Below, piece by piece: positions 1-5,263 of a stretch of 6,525 bases of DNA (its first letter is position 1; every line of letters starts with the position of its first letter). The stretch is from an uncultured Clostridia bacterium (GTDB lineage Bacteria; Bacillota; Clostridia; TANB77; CAG-508). Under the pieces are notes generated by a model. The model had not been told where the DNA came from. It did not search any database and worked only from the letters and a program-made list of their open reading frames with translations. The stretch lies in the NCBI GenBank assembly GCA_947629965.1, contig CANRFS010000079.1, forward strand, positions 1 to 6,525, given 5' to 3'. The position numbers and the translations under genes are program-made.

Positions 1-93
1 GAAGAAATGATTGGACATAAATTAGGAGAATTTGCTCCAACAAGAACATTTAAAGGACATTCAGGAGATAAAAAAACTGCTGTTCAACAATAA
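1..93 (+). CDS. rpsS: 30S ribosomal protein S19, C-terminal fragment (5' end outside window)
   Basis: Frame 1 is open from the first base to a TAA at 91-93 and encodes the last 30 residues of a protein. The run [15 protein letters not shown] followed by SGDKK is the highly conserved C-terminal end of S19. S19 sits in the head of the 30S subunit, pairs with S13 and contacts the A-site finger of 23S rRNA. The position directly before rplV matches the standard S10-operon order (L2, S19, L22, S3). The start and roughly two thirds of the protein lie upstream of the window, so this is a window-edge truncation and not a broken gene. The only uncertainty is the unseen part. Confidence 0.95.
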   Translation, partial: EEMIGHKLGEFAPTRTFKGHSGDKKTAVQQ

Positions 94-120
94 TGGATAA
101 GCAAAATCAATAGTTAATAA

Positions 121-140
121 CAAAAATCTAACGATTTTTG
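121..140 (+). promoter_or_regulatory. Small perfect hairpin just upstream of the rplV ribosome binding site
   Basis: CAAAAATC at 121-128 and GATTTTTG at 133-140 are perfect reverse complements around the 4-nt loop TAAC. The 8-bp stem ends right at the Shine-Dalgarno AAAAGGAGG (141-149) of rplV. The stem is AT-rich with only two G-C pairs, and no T-tract follows it, so it is not a terminator. It could stabilise the mRNA or mark a processing site in the rpsS-rplV gap (94-158), or it could be chance in AT-rich DNA. The structure is seen directly; a role is not. Confidence 0.4.
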
Positions 141-158
141 AAAAGGAGGAAAGAAAAA

Positions 159-527
159 ATGCCAGAACAAGAAACAGTTGAAACTGCAACATCAGAGGCA
201 AGAGCAGTATTAAAATATGCTAGAATTTCAAGTAGAAAAGTTAAAATAGTTGCAGACTTGATAAGAGGTAAAAAAGTAGATGAAGCTTTAGCAATAGTAA
301 AATATACGCCAAAAGCATCTTCTGTAATATTAGAAAAATTATTAAAATCAGCAATAGCAAATGCTGAAAATAACCATGGTATGAATAGAGGCAATTTAAT
401 AGTAAGTGAAATATATGCAAACCAAGGTCCAACACTTAAAAGAATTAGACCAGCAGCAAAAGGTTCTGCAGTAAGAATCAGAAAAAGAACATGCCATATA
501 ACTATCGTGTTAAAGGAGGAAAATTAG
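159..527 (+). CDS. rplV: 50S ribosomal protein L22
   Basis: The 122-residue product binds 23S rRNA and sends a long beta-hairpin into the peptide exit tunnel, beside L4. The family pattern is clear: [18 protein letters not shown] near residues 22-39, the central helix with SAIANAENN, and the C-terminal hairpin and strand with [11 protein letters not shown] and [14 protein letters not shown] chose ATG 159 because AAAAGGAGG (141-149) lies at the proper distance. An in-frame TTG at 138 precedes that site and would bury it. Relative to a typical L22 of about 110 residues there is a short acidic N-terminal extension (about residues 2-12, [11 protein letters not shown]). The gene ends one base before rpsC, and the rpsC ribosome binding site lies inside its 3' end. 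Macrolide-resistance mutations are known in the hairpin of this family; nothing here indicates one. Confidence 0.97.
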   Translation: MPEQETVETATSEARAVLKYARISSRKVKIVADLIRGKKVDEALAIVKYTPKASSVILEKLLKSAIANAENNHGMNRGNLIVSEIYANQGPTLKRIRPAAKGSAVRIRKRTCHITIVLKEEN

Positions 528-528
528 G

Positions 529-1191
529 ATGGGACAAAAAATGCATCCACATGGATTAAGAGTAGGCGTTATCAAAGATTGGAACTCAAAATGGTATGCA
601 GACTCTAAGAATTTTAGTGATTATTTAGTAGAAGATCATAAAATCCGTGAATATGTTAAGAAAAAATTATTTGTAAGTGGAATTTCTAAAATAGAAATAG
701 AAAGAACACCAAAATTCGTTAAAGTAAATGTATATACTGCAAAACCAGGTCTAGTAATAGGAAAAGGCGGAAATTACGCAGAAACATTAAAAAATGAATT
801 AGTAAAAATGATAAATAAAGAAGTAAATTTAAATATAGTTGAAGTAAAAAATGTAGATATTGATGCACAATTAGTTGCAGAAAATATTGCAAATCAACTA
901 GAAAGAAGAATATCTTTTAGAAGAGCAATGAAACAATGTATGCAAAAAACTATGAAAGCAGGAGCTTTAGGAATAAAAACAGCTGTATCTGGAAGATTAG
1001 GTGGAGCTGATATGGCAAGAACAGAATTTTATAAAGAAGGTACAATTCCACTTCAAACATTAAGAGCAGATATAGATTATGGATTCTATGAAGCAGATAC
1101 AACCTATGGAAAAATAGGTGTTAAAGTTTGGATTTATAAAGGAGAGGTTCTTCCTACAAAAAAAGTAAATAACAAAGGAGGGGAAGAATAA
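529..1191 (+). CDS. rpsC: 30S ribosomal protein S3
   Basis: The 220-residue S3 is part of the mRNA entry channel on the 30S head, together with S4 and S5, and contributes to mRNA unwinding. The N-terminus [13 protein letters not shown] is the canonical S3 start. A type-2 KH RNA-binding domain follows, with its GLVIGKGG loop at residues 74-81. The C-terminal S3 domain is recognisable from [13 protein letters not shown], then the stretch [14 protein letters not shown] and [10 protein letters not shown]. The length is ordinary for the family. Its ribosome binding site AAAGGAGG (512-519) is within the end of rplV and the two genes are separated by one base, so translational coupling is likely. 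The stop TAA shares its last base with the ATG of rplP (TAATG at 1189-1193). Confidence 0.98.
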   Translation: MGQKMHPHGLRVGVIKDWNSKWYADSKNFSDYLVEDHKIREYVKKKLFVSGISKIEIERTPKFVKVNVYTAKPGLVIGKGGNYAETLKNELVKMINKEVNLNIVEVKNVDIDAQLVAENIANQLERRISFRRAMKQCMQKTMKAGALGIKTAVSGRLGGADMARTEFYKEGTIPLQTLRADIDYGFYEADTTYGKIGVKVWIYKGEVLPTKKVNNKGGEE

Positions 1192-1634
1192 TGCCAGTAA
1201 TGCCAAAAAGAACAAAATATAGAAAAATGCAAAAAGGTAGAAATAGAGGAAAAGCAACAAGAGGAAATGTTGTAAACGAAGGTGATTACGGATTACAAGC
1301 ATTAGATGCAGGATTAATTACAGCAAATCAAATAGAAGCAGCCAGAATTGCTATGACACGTTATATCAAAAGAGGTGGTAAAGTTTGGATAAAAATATTC
1401 CCAAACAAGCCAATAAGCAAAAAACCAGCTGAAACTCGTATGGGTAAAGGTAAAGGTGCCACAGAATATTGGGTAGCCGTTGTAAAACCAGGTAGAATAT
1501 TATTTGAACTTGCAGGTGTAACAGAAGATGTAGCAAGAGAAGCTTTAAGACTTGCATCACACAAATTACCTATAAAAACAAAATTTGTAAGCAGAGAAAA
1601 TAAGCAAGGTGGTGATCTTGATGAAGATAAATAA
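1191..1634 (+). CDS. rplP: 50S ribosomal protein L16
   Basis: The 147-residue L16 binds 23S rRNA near the A site and helps position aminoacyl-tRNA at the peptidyl-transferase centre. Recognisable parts are the basic N-terminus [14 protein letters not shown], the segment [20 protein letters not shown], then [13 protein letters not shown], and the C-terminal [18 protein letters not shown] chose ATG 1191 because AAAGGAGG (1174-1181) gives correct spacing. ATG 1200, which would begin directly at MPKRTKYR, is a possible alternative that removes only three residues. The gene overlaps rpsC by one base (TAATG), and its last 14 bases overlap rpmC. The acidic tail (about residues 135-147) is not conserved and overlaps the rpmC start region. 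Confidence 0.97.
   Translation: MPVMPKRTKYRKMQKGRNRGKATRGNVVNEGDYGLQALDAGLITANQIEAARIAMTRYIKRGGKVWIKIFPNKPISKKPAETRMGKGKGATEYWVAVVKPGRILFELAGVTEDVAREALRLASHKLPIKTKFVSRENKQGGDLDEDK
1608..1617 (+). promoter_or_regulatory. Ribosome binding site of rpmC, inside rplP
   Basis: GGTGGTGATC lies 3 nt before ATG 1621. Its GGTGATC part (1611-1617) matches the 3' end of the sequence complementary to the 16S rRNA tail (GGAGGTGATC), whereas neighbouring genes use the GGAGG core. This extended pairing favours ATG 1621 over the in-frame GTG codons at 1609 and 1612, which would lie inside the site. Confidence 0.5.
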
Positions 1635-1824
1635 AATAAAAGAAATGTCTTCACCAGACTTAAAAAAGGAATTAAGTGAACTTAAATCAGAATTATTTAA
1701 ATTGAGATTTAGTTTAGCAACAAACGGATTGGATAACCCAATGAAGATAAAAGAAGTAAAGAAAGATATAGCTAGAATAAATACAATTTTAAGACAAAGA
1801 GAAATAGAAGAAGCCATAAAATAA
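1621..1824 (+). CDS. rpmC: 50S ribosomal protein L29
   Basis: L29 is a small, two-helix 50S protein at the exit of the peptide tunnel, close to L23, where trigger factor and signal recognition particle dock. From ATG 1621 the product has 67 residues, the normal family length. It is almost wholly helical: helix 1 runs through [21 protein letters not shown], with the conserved [11 protein letters not shown] turn, and helix 2 contains [19 protein letters not shown], the family signature. In-frame GTG (1609, 1612) and TTG (1618) codons upstream would add up to four residues and overlap the ribosome binding site, so ATG is preferred. The gene overlaps rplP by 14 nt, so its translation is probably coupled to that of L16. 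The 87-nt structured gap follows. Confidence 0.94.
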   Translation: MKINKIKEMSSPDLKKELSELKSELFKLRFSLATNGLDNPMKIKEVKKDIARINTILRQREIEEAIK

Positions 1825-1898
1825 ACATTATAAAGGGACATTCCTCGAACTATGAGGAATACCAATGAGCGAGGTTTGTACCTCGAACATTATAAAGG
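1824..1898 (+). repeat. 13-bp direct repeat flanking a hairpin block before rpsQ
   Basis: AACATTATAAAGG occurs at 1824-1836, overlapping the last base of the rpmC stop, and again at 1886-1898, where it runs into the rpsQ ribosome binding site. The copies are 62 bp apart. A second short repeat, CCTCGAAC, occurs at 1843-1850 and 1881-1888. The arrangement suggests either a local duplication of the rpsQ leader, with the first copy having lost its complete GGAGG, or insertion of a roughly 49-bp block with duplicated flanks. The repeats are directly visible; their origin is inference. Confidence 0.6.
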
Positions 1899-1903
1899 AG
1901 GAA
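1840..1903 (+). promoter_or_regulatory. Pair of hairpins with alternative pairings in the rpsQ leader
   Basis: Hairpin 1 pairs ATTCCTC (1840-1846) with GAGGAAT (1854-1860) around a 7-nt loop. Hairpin 2 pairs CGAGGT (1870-1875) with ACCTCG (1880-1885) around TTGT. Because the arms share the CCTC/GAGG core, CCTCG (1843-1847) can instead pair with CGAGG (1870-1874). TTCCTC (1841-1846) can also pair with GAGGAA (1898-1903), which overlaps the rpsQ Shine-Dalgarno AAAGGAGG (1894-1901). The leader could therefore switch between an open and a masked ribosome binding site. No poly-U tract follows either hairpin, so a terminator is unlikely. I know of no described regulator of rpsQ at this site; function is inference. 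Confidence 0.4.
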
Positions 1904-1911
1904 ATAAAATA

Positions 1912-2175
1912 ATGGAAGAAAGAAATCTTCGTAAAGTTATGATTGGTACAGTTAAATCTAACAAAATGGATAAGACAATAGTTGTATCAGTTGAAACAAG
2001 CGTAAAGCATCCTATATATGGTAAAATTGTTAAAAGAACATATAATTTAAAAGCACATGATGAAGAAAATCAATGCCAAGTAGGAGATAAAGTAAAAGTA
2101 ATGGAAACAAGACCACTTTCTAAAGATAAAAGATGGAGATTAGTTGAAGTTATAGAAAAAGCAGTAGTAAAATAA
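1912..2175 (+). CDS. rpsQ: 30S ribosomal protein S17
   Basis: S17 is a primary 16S rRNA-binding protein of the 30S body with an OB-fold. The 87-residue product carries the family pattern: [19 protein letters not shown] at the N-terminus, [21 protein letters not shown] in the middle with the conserved HPIYGK, and [24 protein letters not shown] near the end. ATG 1912 is chosen because AAAGGAGG (1894-1901) stands 10 nt before it and the length then matches the family. The frame is open 20 codons further upstream to an ATG at 1852, but that would include the hairpins and the ribosome binding site as coding sequence. The gene follows an unusually structured 87-nt gap and is followed by a 65-nt gap in which I see only the rplN ribosome binding site. 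Confidence 0.96.
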   Translation: MEERNLRKVMIGTVKSNKMDKTIVVSVETSVKHPIYGKIVKRTYNLKAHDEENQCQVGDKVKVMETRPLSKDKRWRLVEVIEKAVVK

Positions 2176-2240
2176 ATGAAAAAATGTTTTTGATTTATTC
2201 TGCAAAAATATAAAATACAAATTAAAGGAGGAAAACTCAA

Positions 2241-2609
2241 ATGATTCAACAACAAACAAAGTTAAAAGTAGCTGATAACACTGGAGCAAAAGAATTAATG
2301 TGTATTAGATGCCTAGGTGGATCACATAGAAAATTTGCTGGAGTTGGAGATATAATAATTGCTTCTGTAAAAAGTGCAATACCAAATGGAGTTGTAAAAA
2401 AAGGTGATGTTGTAAAAGCAGTTATAGTTAGAACAAAAAAACCAATTAGAAGACCAGACGGATCTTATATAAGATTTGACGAAAATGCAGCAGTTATTAT
2501 CCGTGACGATGGTAACCCAAAAGGTACTCGTATATTTGGGCCAATAGCTAGAGAATTAAGGGATAAGGATTATATGAAAATTCTTTCATTAGCCCCAGAA
2601 GTTCTTTAA
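2241..2609 (+). CDS. rplN: 50S ribosomal protein L14
   Basis: L14 lies on the 50S subunit interface, forms an intersubunit bridge with 16S rRNA and neighbours L19. The 122-residue product has exactly the usual bacterial length. It begins with [20 protein letters not shown] and contains the IRCLGGS turn, [22 protein letters not shown] in the middle, and the conserved [15 protein letters not shown] near the end, finishing SLAPEVL. The ribosome binding site AAAGGAGG (2224-2231) supports ATG 2241. Gene order rpsQ-rplN-rplX is the classic start of the spc segment. The 39-nt gap to rplX holds only an AT-rich stretch and the next ribosome binding site. Confidence 0.98.
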   Translation: MIQQQTKLKVADNTGAKELMCIRCLGGSHRKFAGVGDIIIASVKSAIPNGVVKKGDVVKAVIVRTKKPIRRPDGSYIRFDENAAVIIRDDGNPKGTRIFGPIARELRDKDYMKILSLAPEVL

Positions 2610-2648
2610 TAAAACAAATTAAATTTAAGAAAAGGAGGAAAATCCTAA

Positions 2649-2957
2649 ATGAAGATAAAAAAAGGTGATACAGTAGAAGTTTTATCTGGAAATGATAAAG
2701 GTAAAACAGGAGAAGTGCTTGAAGTAATACCAAAACTAGAAAGAGTTGTAGTTAAAGGTGTAAATATTAGAAAAAAACATGTAAAACCAAAAAAACAAGG
2801 CGAAGAGGGTGGAATTATACCTGTAGAATGTAGCATACATAGTAGCAAAGTTAATGTTGTTTGTCCAAAATGTAATAAAGCTACAAGAGTTGGTGTTATA
2901 AAAGAAGGAAAAGAAAAAATCCGTGTTTGTAAAAAATGTGGAAGTAAAATAAAGTAA
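2649..2957 (+). CDS. rplX: 50S ribosomal protein L24, zinc-ribbon form
   Basis: L24 is an early-binding protein that initiates 50S assembly and sits near the tunnel exit. The 102-residue product starts with a KOW motif ([20 protein letters not shown], residues 4-23), followed by [15 protein letters not shown] (33-47). Near the C-terminus are two CxxC pairs, C72-C75 (CPKC) and C94-C97 (CKKC), spaced as in a zinc ribbon; an additional C61 is present. In some relatives, such as Bacillus subtilis as I recall it, these cysteines are absent, so this is the metal-binding version of the family. The ribosome binding site AAAGGAGG (2631-2638) supports ATG 2649. Zinc binding is inferred from the motif spacing. 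Confidence 0.97.
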   Translation: MKIKKGDTVEVLSGNDKGKTGEVLEVIPKLERVVVKGVNIRKKHVKPKKQGEEGGIIPVECSIHSSKVNVVCPKCNKATRVGVIKEGKEKIRVCKKCGSKIK

Positions 2958-2982
2958 AAAAATAGGAAGGAGAAAACTATCA

Positions 2983-3522
2983 ATGGAAAAATTGAGAGAA
3001 CAATATGAAAAAGAAGTAGTACCTGCATTGATGAAAAAATTTGAATATAAATCAGTTATGCAAGTTCCTAAGTTAGAAAAAATAGTTATAAATATTGGTT
3101 TAGGAGATGTAAAAGATAATCCAAAATCATTAGACAATGCAATATCAGATTTAACTCAAATAACAGGTCAAAAACCAATTATAACAAAAGCAAGAAAATC
3201 AATTGCAGCATTCAAATTAAGAGAAGGTGTAAATGTTGGTTGTAAAGTTACTTTAAGATCAAACAAAATGTATGATTTTGCATATAAATTATTCAACGTT
3301 GCATTACCTAGAGTAAGAGATTTTAGAGGTCTTTCAAAAAACTCATTTGACGGAAAGGGAAATTATTCTTTAGGAATAAAAGAACAATTAATATTCCCAG
3401 AAATTGAGTATGATAAAATCGATAAATTAAGAGGTATGGATATTATATTTGTAACAACAGCAAAAACAGACGAAGAGGCAAGAGAATTGCTTACATTACT
3501 AGGTATGCCTTTTAGAGTATAG
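2983..3522 (+). CDS. rplE: 50S ribosomal protein L5
   Basis: L5 binds 5S rRNA with L18 in the central protuberance and contacts P-site tRNA and S13 across the interface. The 179-residue length is standard. Family blocks are visible in order: [17 protein letters not shown] (residues 26-42), [23 protein letters not shown] (about 60-82), [21 protein letters not shown], and the end [18 protein letters not shown]. The ribosome binding site GGAAGGAG (2965-2972) precedes ATG 2983 by 10 nt. In Escherichia coli, S8 represses the spc operon by binding a structured site at the L5 start; the 25-nt gap before this gene shows no comparable fold. The stop is TAG. Confidence 0.98.
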   Translation: MEKLREQYEKEVVPALMKKFEYKSVMQVPKLEKIVINIGLGDVKDNPKSLDNAISDLTQITGQKPIITKARKSIAAFKLREGVNVGCKVTLRSNKMYDFAYKLFNVALPRVRDFRGLSKNSFDGKGNYSLGIKEQLIFPEIEYDKIDKLRGMDIIFVTTAKTDEEARELLTLLGMPFRV

Positions 3523-3557
3523 AACAAAGTGTAGATTTTGGAAAGGAGAAAAAATAC

Positions 3558-3743
3558 ATGGCTAAGAAAGCAATGATTATAAAACAACAAAAAGAGCAAA
3601 AATACAAAACAAGAGAATATAATAGATGCAAATTATGTGGAAGACCACATGGATATATCAGAAAATATGGAATTTGCCGTATATGCTTTAGAGAATTAGC
3701 ACATAAAGGTGAAATACCTGGTGTTAAAAAAGCAAGTTGGTAG
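3558..3743 (+). CDS. rpsN: 30S ribosomal protein S14, zinc-binding (type Z)
   Basis: S14 is a 30S head protein beside S3, S10 and S19, added late in assembly. The 61-residue product is the short zinc form (also called rpsZ). It has four cysteines as C24-x2-C27 and C40-x2-C43, then the conserved [19 protein letters not shown]-terminus. The long form without zinc is about 90-100 residues, so length and cysteines agree. In bacteria with both forms, zinc-free paralogs can replace this one in zinc starvation; whether one exists here cannot be seen. The ribosome binding site GAAAGGAG (3541-3548) supports ATG 3558. The unusual 175-nt gap with the heptad inverted repeat starts directly after the TAG stop. 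Confidence 0.98.
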   Translation: MAKKAMIIKQQKEQKYKTREYNRCKLCGRPHGYIRKYGICRICFRELAHKGEIPGVKKASW

Positions 3744-3746
3744 AAT

Positions 3747-3781
3747 AGAGGTGAGAGGTGAGATGTTAGAGGTGAGAAACC
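3747..3781 (+). repeat. Left heptad array (AGAGGTG-type), arm of an inverted repeat
   Basis: Starting four bases after the rpsN stop, five 7-nt units follow one another: AGAGGTG (3747-3753), AGAGGTG (3754-3760), AGATGTT (3761-3767), AGAGGTG (3768-3774) and AGAAACC (3775-3781). Three are identical and all begin AGA. The AGAGGTGA junction resembles the 16S anti-Shine-Dalgarno complement. This array pairs with the array at 3858-3892. Confidence 0.75.
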
Positions 3782-3887
3782 TAAATTTAACATTAAACCT
3801 TAAATAAAATATAATAATGAAGTTAGATGGTTATGAAAATTATTTGAAAAGGAATTTTCACATTTCTCATTTCTCACATCTCACTTC
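3755..3887 (+). repeat. Long imperfect inverted repeat in the rpsN-rpsH gap
   Basis: Positions 3755-3779 pair with 3863-3887 (each 25 nt). I count 21 Watson-Crick pairs, three G-U pairs (3757:3885, 3771:3871, 3772:3870) and one mismatch (3767:3875). The loop is 83 nt, and inside it TGAAAATT (3834-3841) pairs perfectly with AATTTTCA (3853-3860). No T-run follows the right arm, so it is not an intrinsic terminator. Since the arms are 7-nt periodic, the stem can also slip in register. Typical gaps elsewhere in this cluster are 1-87 nt, so this 175-nt gap stands out. It could be an mRNA processing or stability element, or a small inserted repeat of the genome; this is inference. Confidence 0.7.
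3787..3815 (+). promoter_or_regulatory. Candidate sigma-A promoter upstream of rpsH
   Basis: TTAACA at 3787-3792 (5 of 6 against TTGACA) and a perfect TATAAT at 3810-3815 are separated by 17 nt, the optimal spacing. Initiation would fall near 3822, about 95 nt before the rpsH start. AT-rich DNA produces such boxes by chance, but the exact spacing and the perfect -10 box make this the best promoter candidate I found in the gaps. It would give rpsH to secY an additional transcription source. It sits in the loop between the two heptad arms, so transcripts starting here carry only the right arm. Confidence 0.45.
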
Positions 3888-3892
3888 ACTTA
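3858..3892 (+). repeat. Right heptad array (TCTCAnn-type), arm of an inverted repeat
   Basis: Five consecutive 7-nt units are TCACATT (3858-3864), TCTCATT (3865-3871), TCTCACA (3872-3878), TCTCACT (3879-3885) and TCACTTA (3886-3892). The period and base content are the reverse complement of the left array, and the array ends just before the rpsH ribosome binding site AAAGGAGG (3901-3908). Equal period in both arms suggests that they arose as one element. Confidence 0.7.
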
Positions 3893-3918
3893 AGTAAAGA
3901 AAAGGAGGAAATATTAAT

Positions 3919-4317
3919 ATGAATACTACTGATCCAATAGCAGATATGCTAACAAGAATAAGAAATGCAAGTAATGCTAAATTTAAAACAGTAGATATAC
4001 CTGCTTCAAAAATGAAAAAATCAATAGCAGAAATATTATTTAATGAAGGATATATAAAAGCTTATGAAGAAATTCAAAACGATAATCAAGGTATTATAAG
4101 AATTAACTTAAAATATACAGAAAAAGGAAAAAAAGTAATTTCTGGATTAAAAAGAATAAGTAAACCAGGATTAAGAATATATGCTGCAAAGGATGAGCTT
4201 CCAAAAGTATTAAATGGACTTGGAATAGCATTAATATCAACATCAAAAGGTGTTATGACAGATAGACAAGCAAGAACAGCAGGTGTAGGTGGAGAAGTAT
4301 TAGCATATATTTGGTAG
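3919..4317 (+). CDS. rpsH: 30S ribosomal protein S8
   Basis: S8 is a primary binder of helix 21 of 16S rRNA and is needed for assembly of the 30S central domain. The 132-residue product has the typical start [16 protein letters not shown] (residues 2-17), the segment [16 protein letters not shown], and the C-terminal signature [21 protein letters not shown] (about 107-127), ending LAYIW. This is full length for the family. AAAGGAGG (3901-3908) supports ATG 3919. In Escherichia coli S8 is the autogenous repressor of the spc operon; no similar site was recognised here. This is the first gene after the structured 175-nt gap and would be the first served by the candidate promoter there. The stop is TAG. 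Confidence 0.98.
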   Translation: MNTTDPIADMLTRIRNASNAKFKTVDIPASKMKKSIAEILFNEGYIKAYEEIQNDNQGIIRINLKYTEKGKKVISGLKRISKPGLRIYAAKDELPKVLNGLGIALISTSKGVMTDRQARTAGVGGEVLAYIW

Positions 4318-4335
4318 AAGAAAGGAGAATATAAA

Positions 4336-4872
4336 ATGTCAAGAATAGGAAATAAACCAATTACAGTACCAGAAGGCATAGAAGTAACATTAGATGGACA
4401 AAAAATTACTGTAAAAGGACCTAAAGGAACACTAGAAAAAGAAATACACAACAATATAACTGTAAAGCTAGAAGATGGTGTTATAAAAGTTTCAAGACCA
4501 AATGACGAAAAAGAAAATAGAAGTCTTCATGGTCTAACAAGAAGCTTAATAAATAATATGATTAAAGGTGTTTCTCAAGAATATACAAAGCAATTAGAAA
4601 TCAATGGGGTTGGATATAGGGCTGCAAAACAAGGAAAAACATTAGTTTTAACACTTGGATATTCACATCCTGTAAAAATGGAAGAACCAGCTGGTATAAC
4701 TTATGAAGTACCAAACCCAAACTCAATAATAGTAAAAGGAATAGACAAAGAATTAGTTGGTCAAATGGCTGCAGAAGTAAGAAAACAAAGACCACCTGAA
4801 GTATATAGAGGAAAAGGTATTAAATATGTTGATGAACATATTAGACGTAAAGTAGGTAAAACAGGCAAATAA
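4336..4872 (+). CDS. rplF: 50S ribosomal protein L6
   Basis: L6 binds 23S rRNA near the sarcin-ricin loop, at the factor-binding site. The 178-residue product shows the two duplicated alpha-beta domains of the family. The N-terminal domain opens [17 protein letters not shown] and includes [15 protein letters not shown]. The second contains [25 protein letters not shown] and [20 protein letters not shown] (about residues 134-153), with the terminal signature [11 protein letters not shown] and a basic tail. Length is standard. The ribosome binding site AAAGGAG (4321-4327) lies in the 18-nt gap after rpsH, in keeping with polycistronic expression. Nothing unusual is seen in the protein. Confidence 0.98.
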   Translation: MSRIGNKPITVPEGIEVTLDGQKITVKGPKGTLEKEIHNNITVKLEDGVIKVSRPNDEKENRSLHGLTRSLINNMIKGVSQEYTKQLEINGVGYRAAKQGKTLVLTLGYSHPVKMEEPAGITYEVPNPNSIIVKGIDKELVGQMAAEVRKQRPPEVYRGKGIKYVDEHIRRKVGKTGK

Positions 4873-4894
4873 TAAAGAAAGGAGATTTTCTTAA

Positions 4895-5254
4895 ATGATT
4901 ACTAAAACAAATAGAAAATTAGAAAGAGAAAGAAGACATAAAAGAGTACGTACAAAGATTAGTGGTACAGCAGAGTGCCCAAGATTATGCGTATATAGAA
5001 GCAACAGTAATATATATGCTCAAGTAATTGATGATGAAAAAGGTGTTACACTTGTTTCAGCTTCAACTTTAGATAAAGCTGTTAAAACAAAAAAATCTAA
5101 TAAAGAAGCAGCAAAAGAAGTTGGTACATTAATTGCAAAAAAAGCTATTGAAAAAAATATAAAAAATGTTGTTTATGATAGAGGCGGATACATTTATCAT
5201 GGTATAATAAAAGAACTTGCAGAAGCTGCAAGAGAAGCAGGATTAGAATTTTAA
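4895..5254 (+). CDS. rplR: 50S ribosomal protein L18
   Basis: L18 binds 5S rRNA and, with L5, anchors it in the central protuberance of the 50S subunit. The 119-residue product has a very basic N-terminal tail (residues 4-23, rich in Lys and Arg) followed by the globular domain: [19 protein letters not shown] (about 29-47), [11 protein letters not shown], then [19 protein letters not shown] and the terminal helix [13 protein letters not shown]. These are the usual L18 blocks and length. The ribosome binding site GAAAGGAG (4877-4884) supports ATG 4895. Only nine bases separate it from rpsE, whose ribosome binding site overlaps the L18 stop codon, so translation of the two is likely coupled. 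Confidence 0.98.
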   Translation: MITKTNRKLERERRHKRVRTKISGTAECPRLCVYRSNSNIYAQVIDDEKGVTLVSASTLDKAVKTKKSNKEAAKEVGTLIAKKAIEKNIKNVVYDRGGYIYHGIIKELAEAAREAGLEF

Positions 5255-5263
5255 GGAGGAAAT

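Noticed and set aside
138..158. Longer rplV from TTG 138
   Set aside because: The extension would encode the ribosome binding site itself (141-149), giving a Lys/Arg/Glu-rich stretch not seen in L22. ATG 159 is correctly spaced from that site.
1566..1865. Reverse-strand 99-codon frame opposite rplP, rpmC and the rpsQ leader
   Set aside because: Shadow of the + strand coding sequence: hydrophobic composition only, no family resemblance, and it crosses real gene boundaries.
1852..1911. Longer rpsQ from ATG 1852 (20 extra residues)
   Set aside because: The added codons cover two hairpins and the strong ribosome binding site AAAGGAGG at 1894-1901. The S17 family begins at about the residue encoded from 1912, and the upstream ATG has no ribosome binding site of its own that is comparable.
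2176..2240. Promoter in the rpsQ-rplN gap (TTGATT at 2190-2195 with TATAAA at 2209-2214)
   Set aside because: The spacer is only 13 nt, and shifting to TAAAAT gives 15 nt with a poor -10 box. This is best explained by AT-rich chance.
2958..2982. S8-type repressor binding site before rplE, as in Escherichia coli
   Set aside because: The 25-nt gap is purine-rich with the ribosome binding site only. I could not form the helix-21-like fold from it.
2645..3137. Two long reverse-strand open frames opposite rplX and rplE (127 and 133 codons)
   Set aside because: Their products are low-complexity Phe/Leu/Ser/Thr-rich strings produced by reading AT-rich ribosomal genes backwards. They have no convincing ribosome binding site, and both overlap clear ribosomal protein genes.
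3755..3887. The rpsN-rpsH inverted repeat as an intrinsic terminator
   Set aside because: The loop is 83 nt and the right arm is followed by CACTTAAGTAAAG and the next ribosome binding site, with no T-tract. The downstream genes belong to the same conserved cluster.
3747..3892. The heptad arrays as a CRISPR array
   Set aside because: Units are 7 nt with no spacers between them, the arms are inverted and there are no cas genes nearby.
3817..3897. 26-codon + strand ORF inside the rpsN-rpsH gap (starting MKLDGYENYLK)
   Set aside because: There is no ribosome binding site before the ATG, which lies upstream of the predicted start of the local promoter transcript. The second half is just the TCTCAnn heptads in translation.
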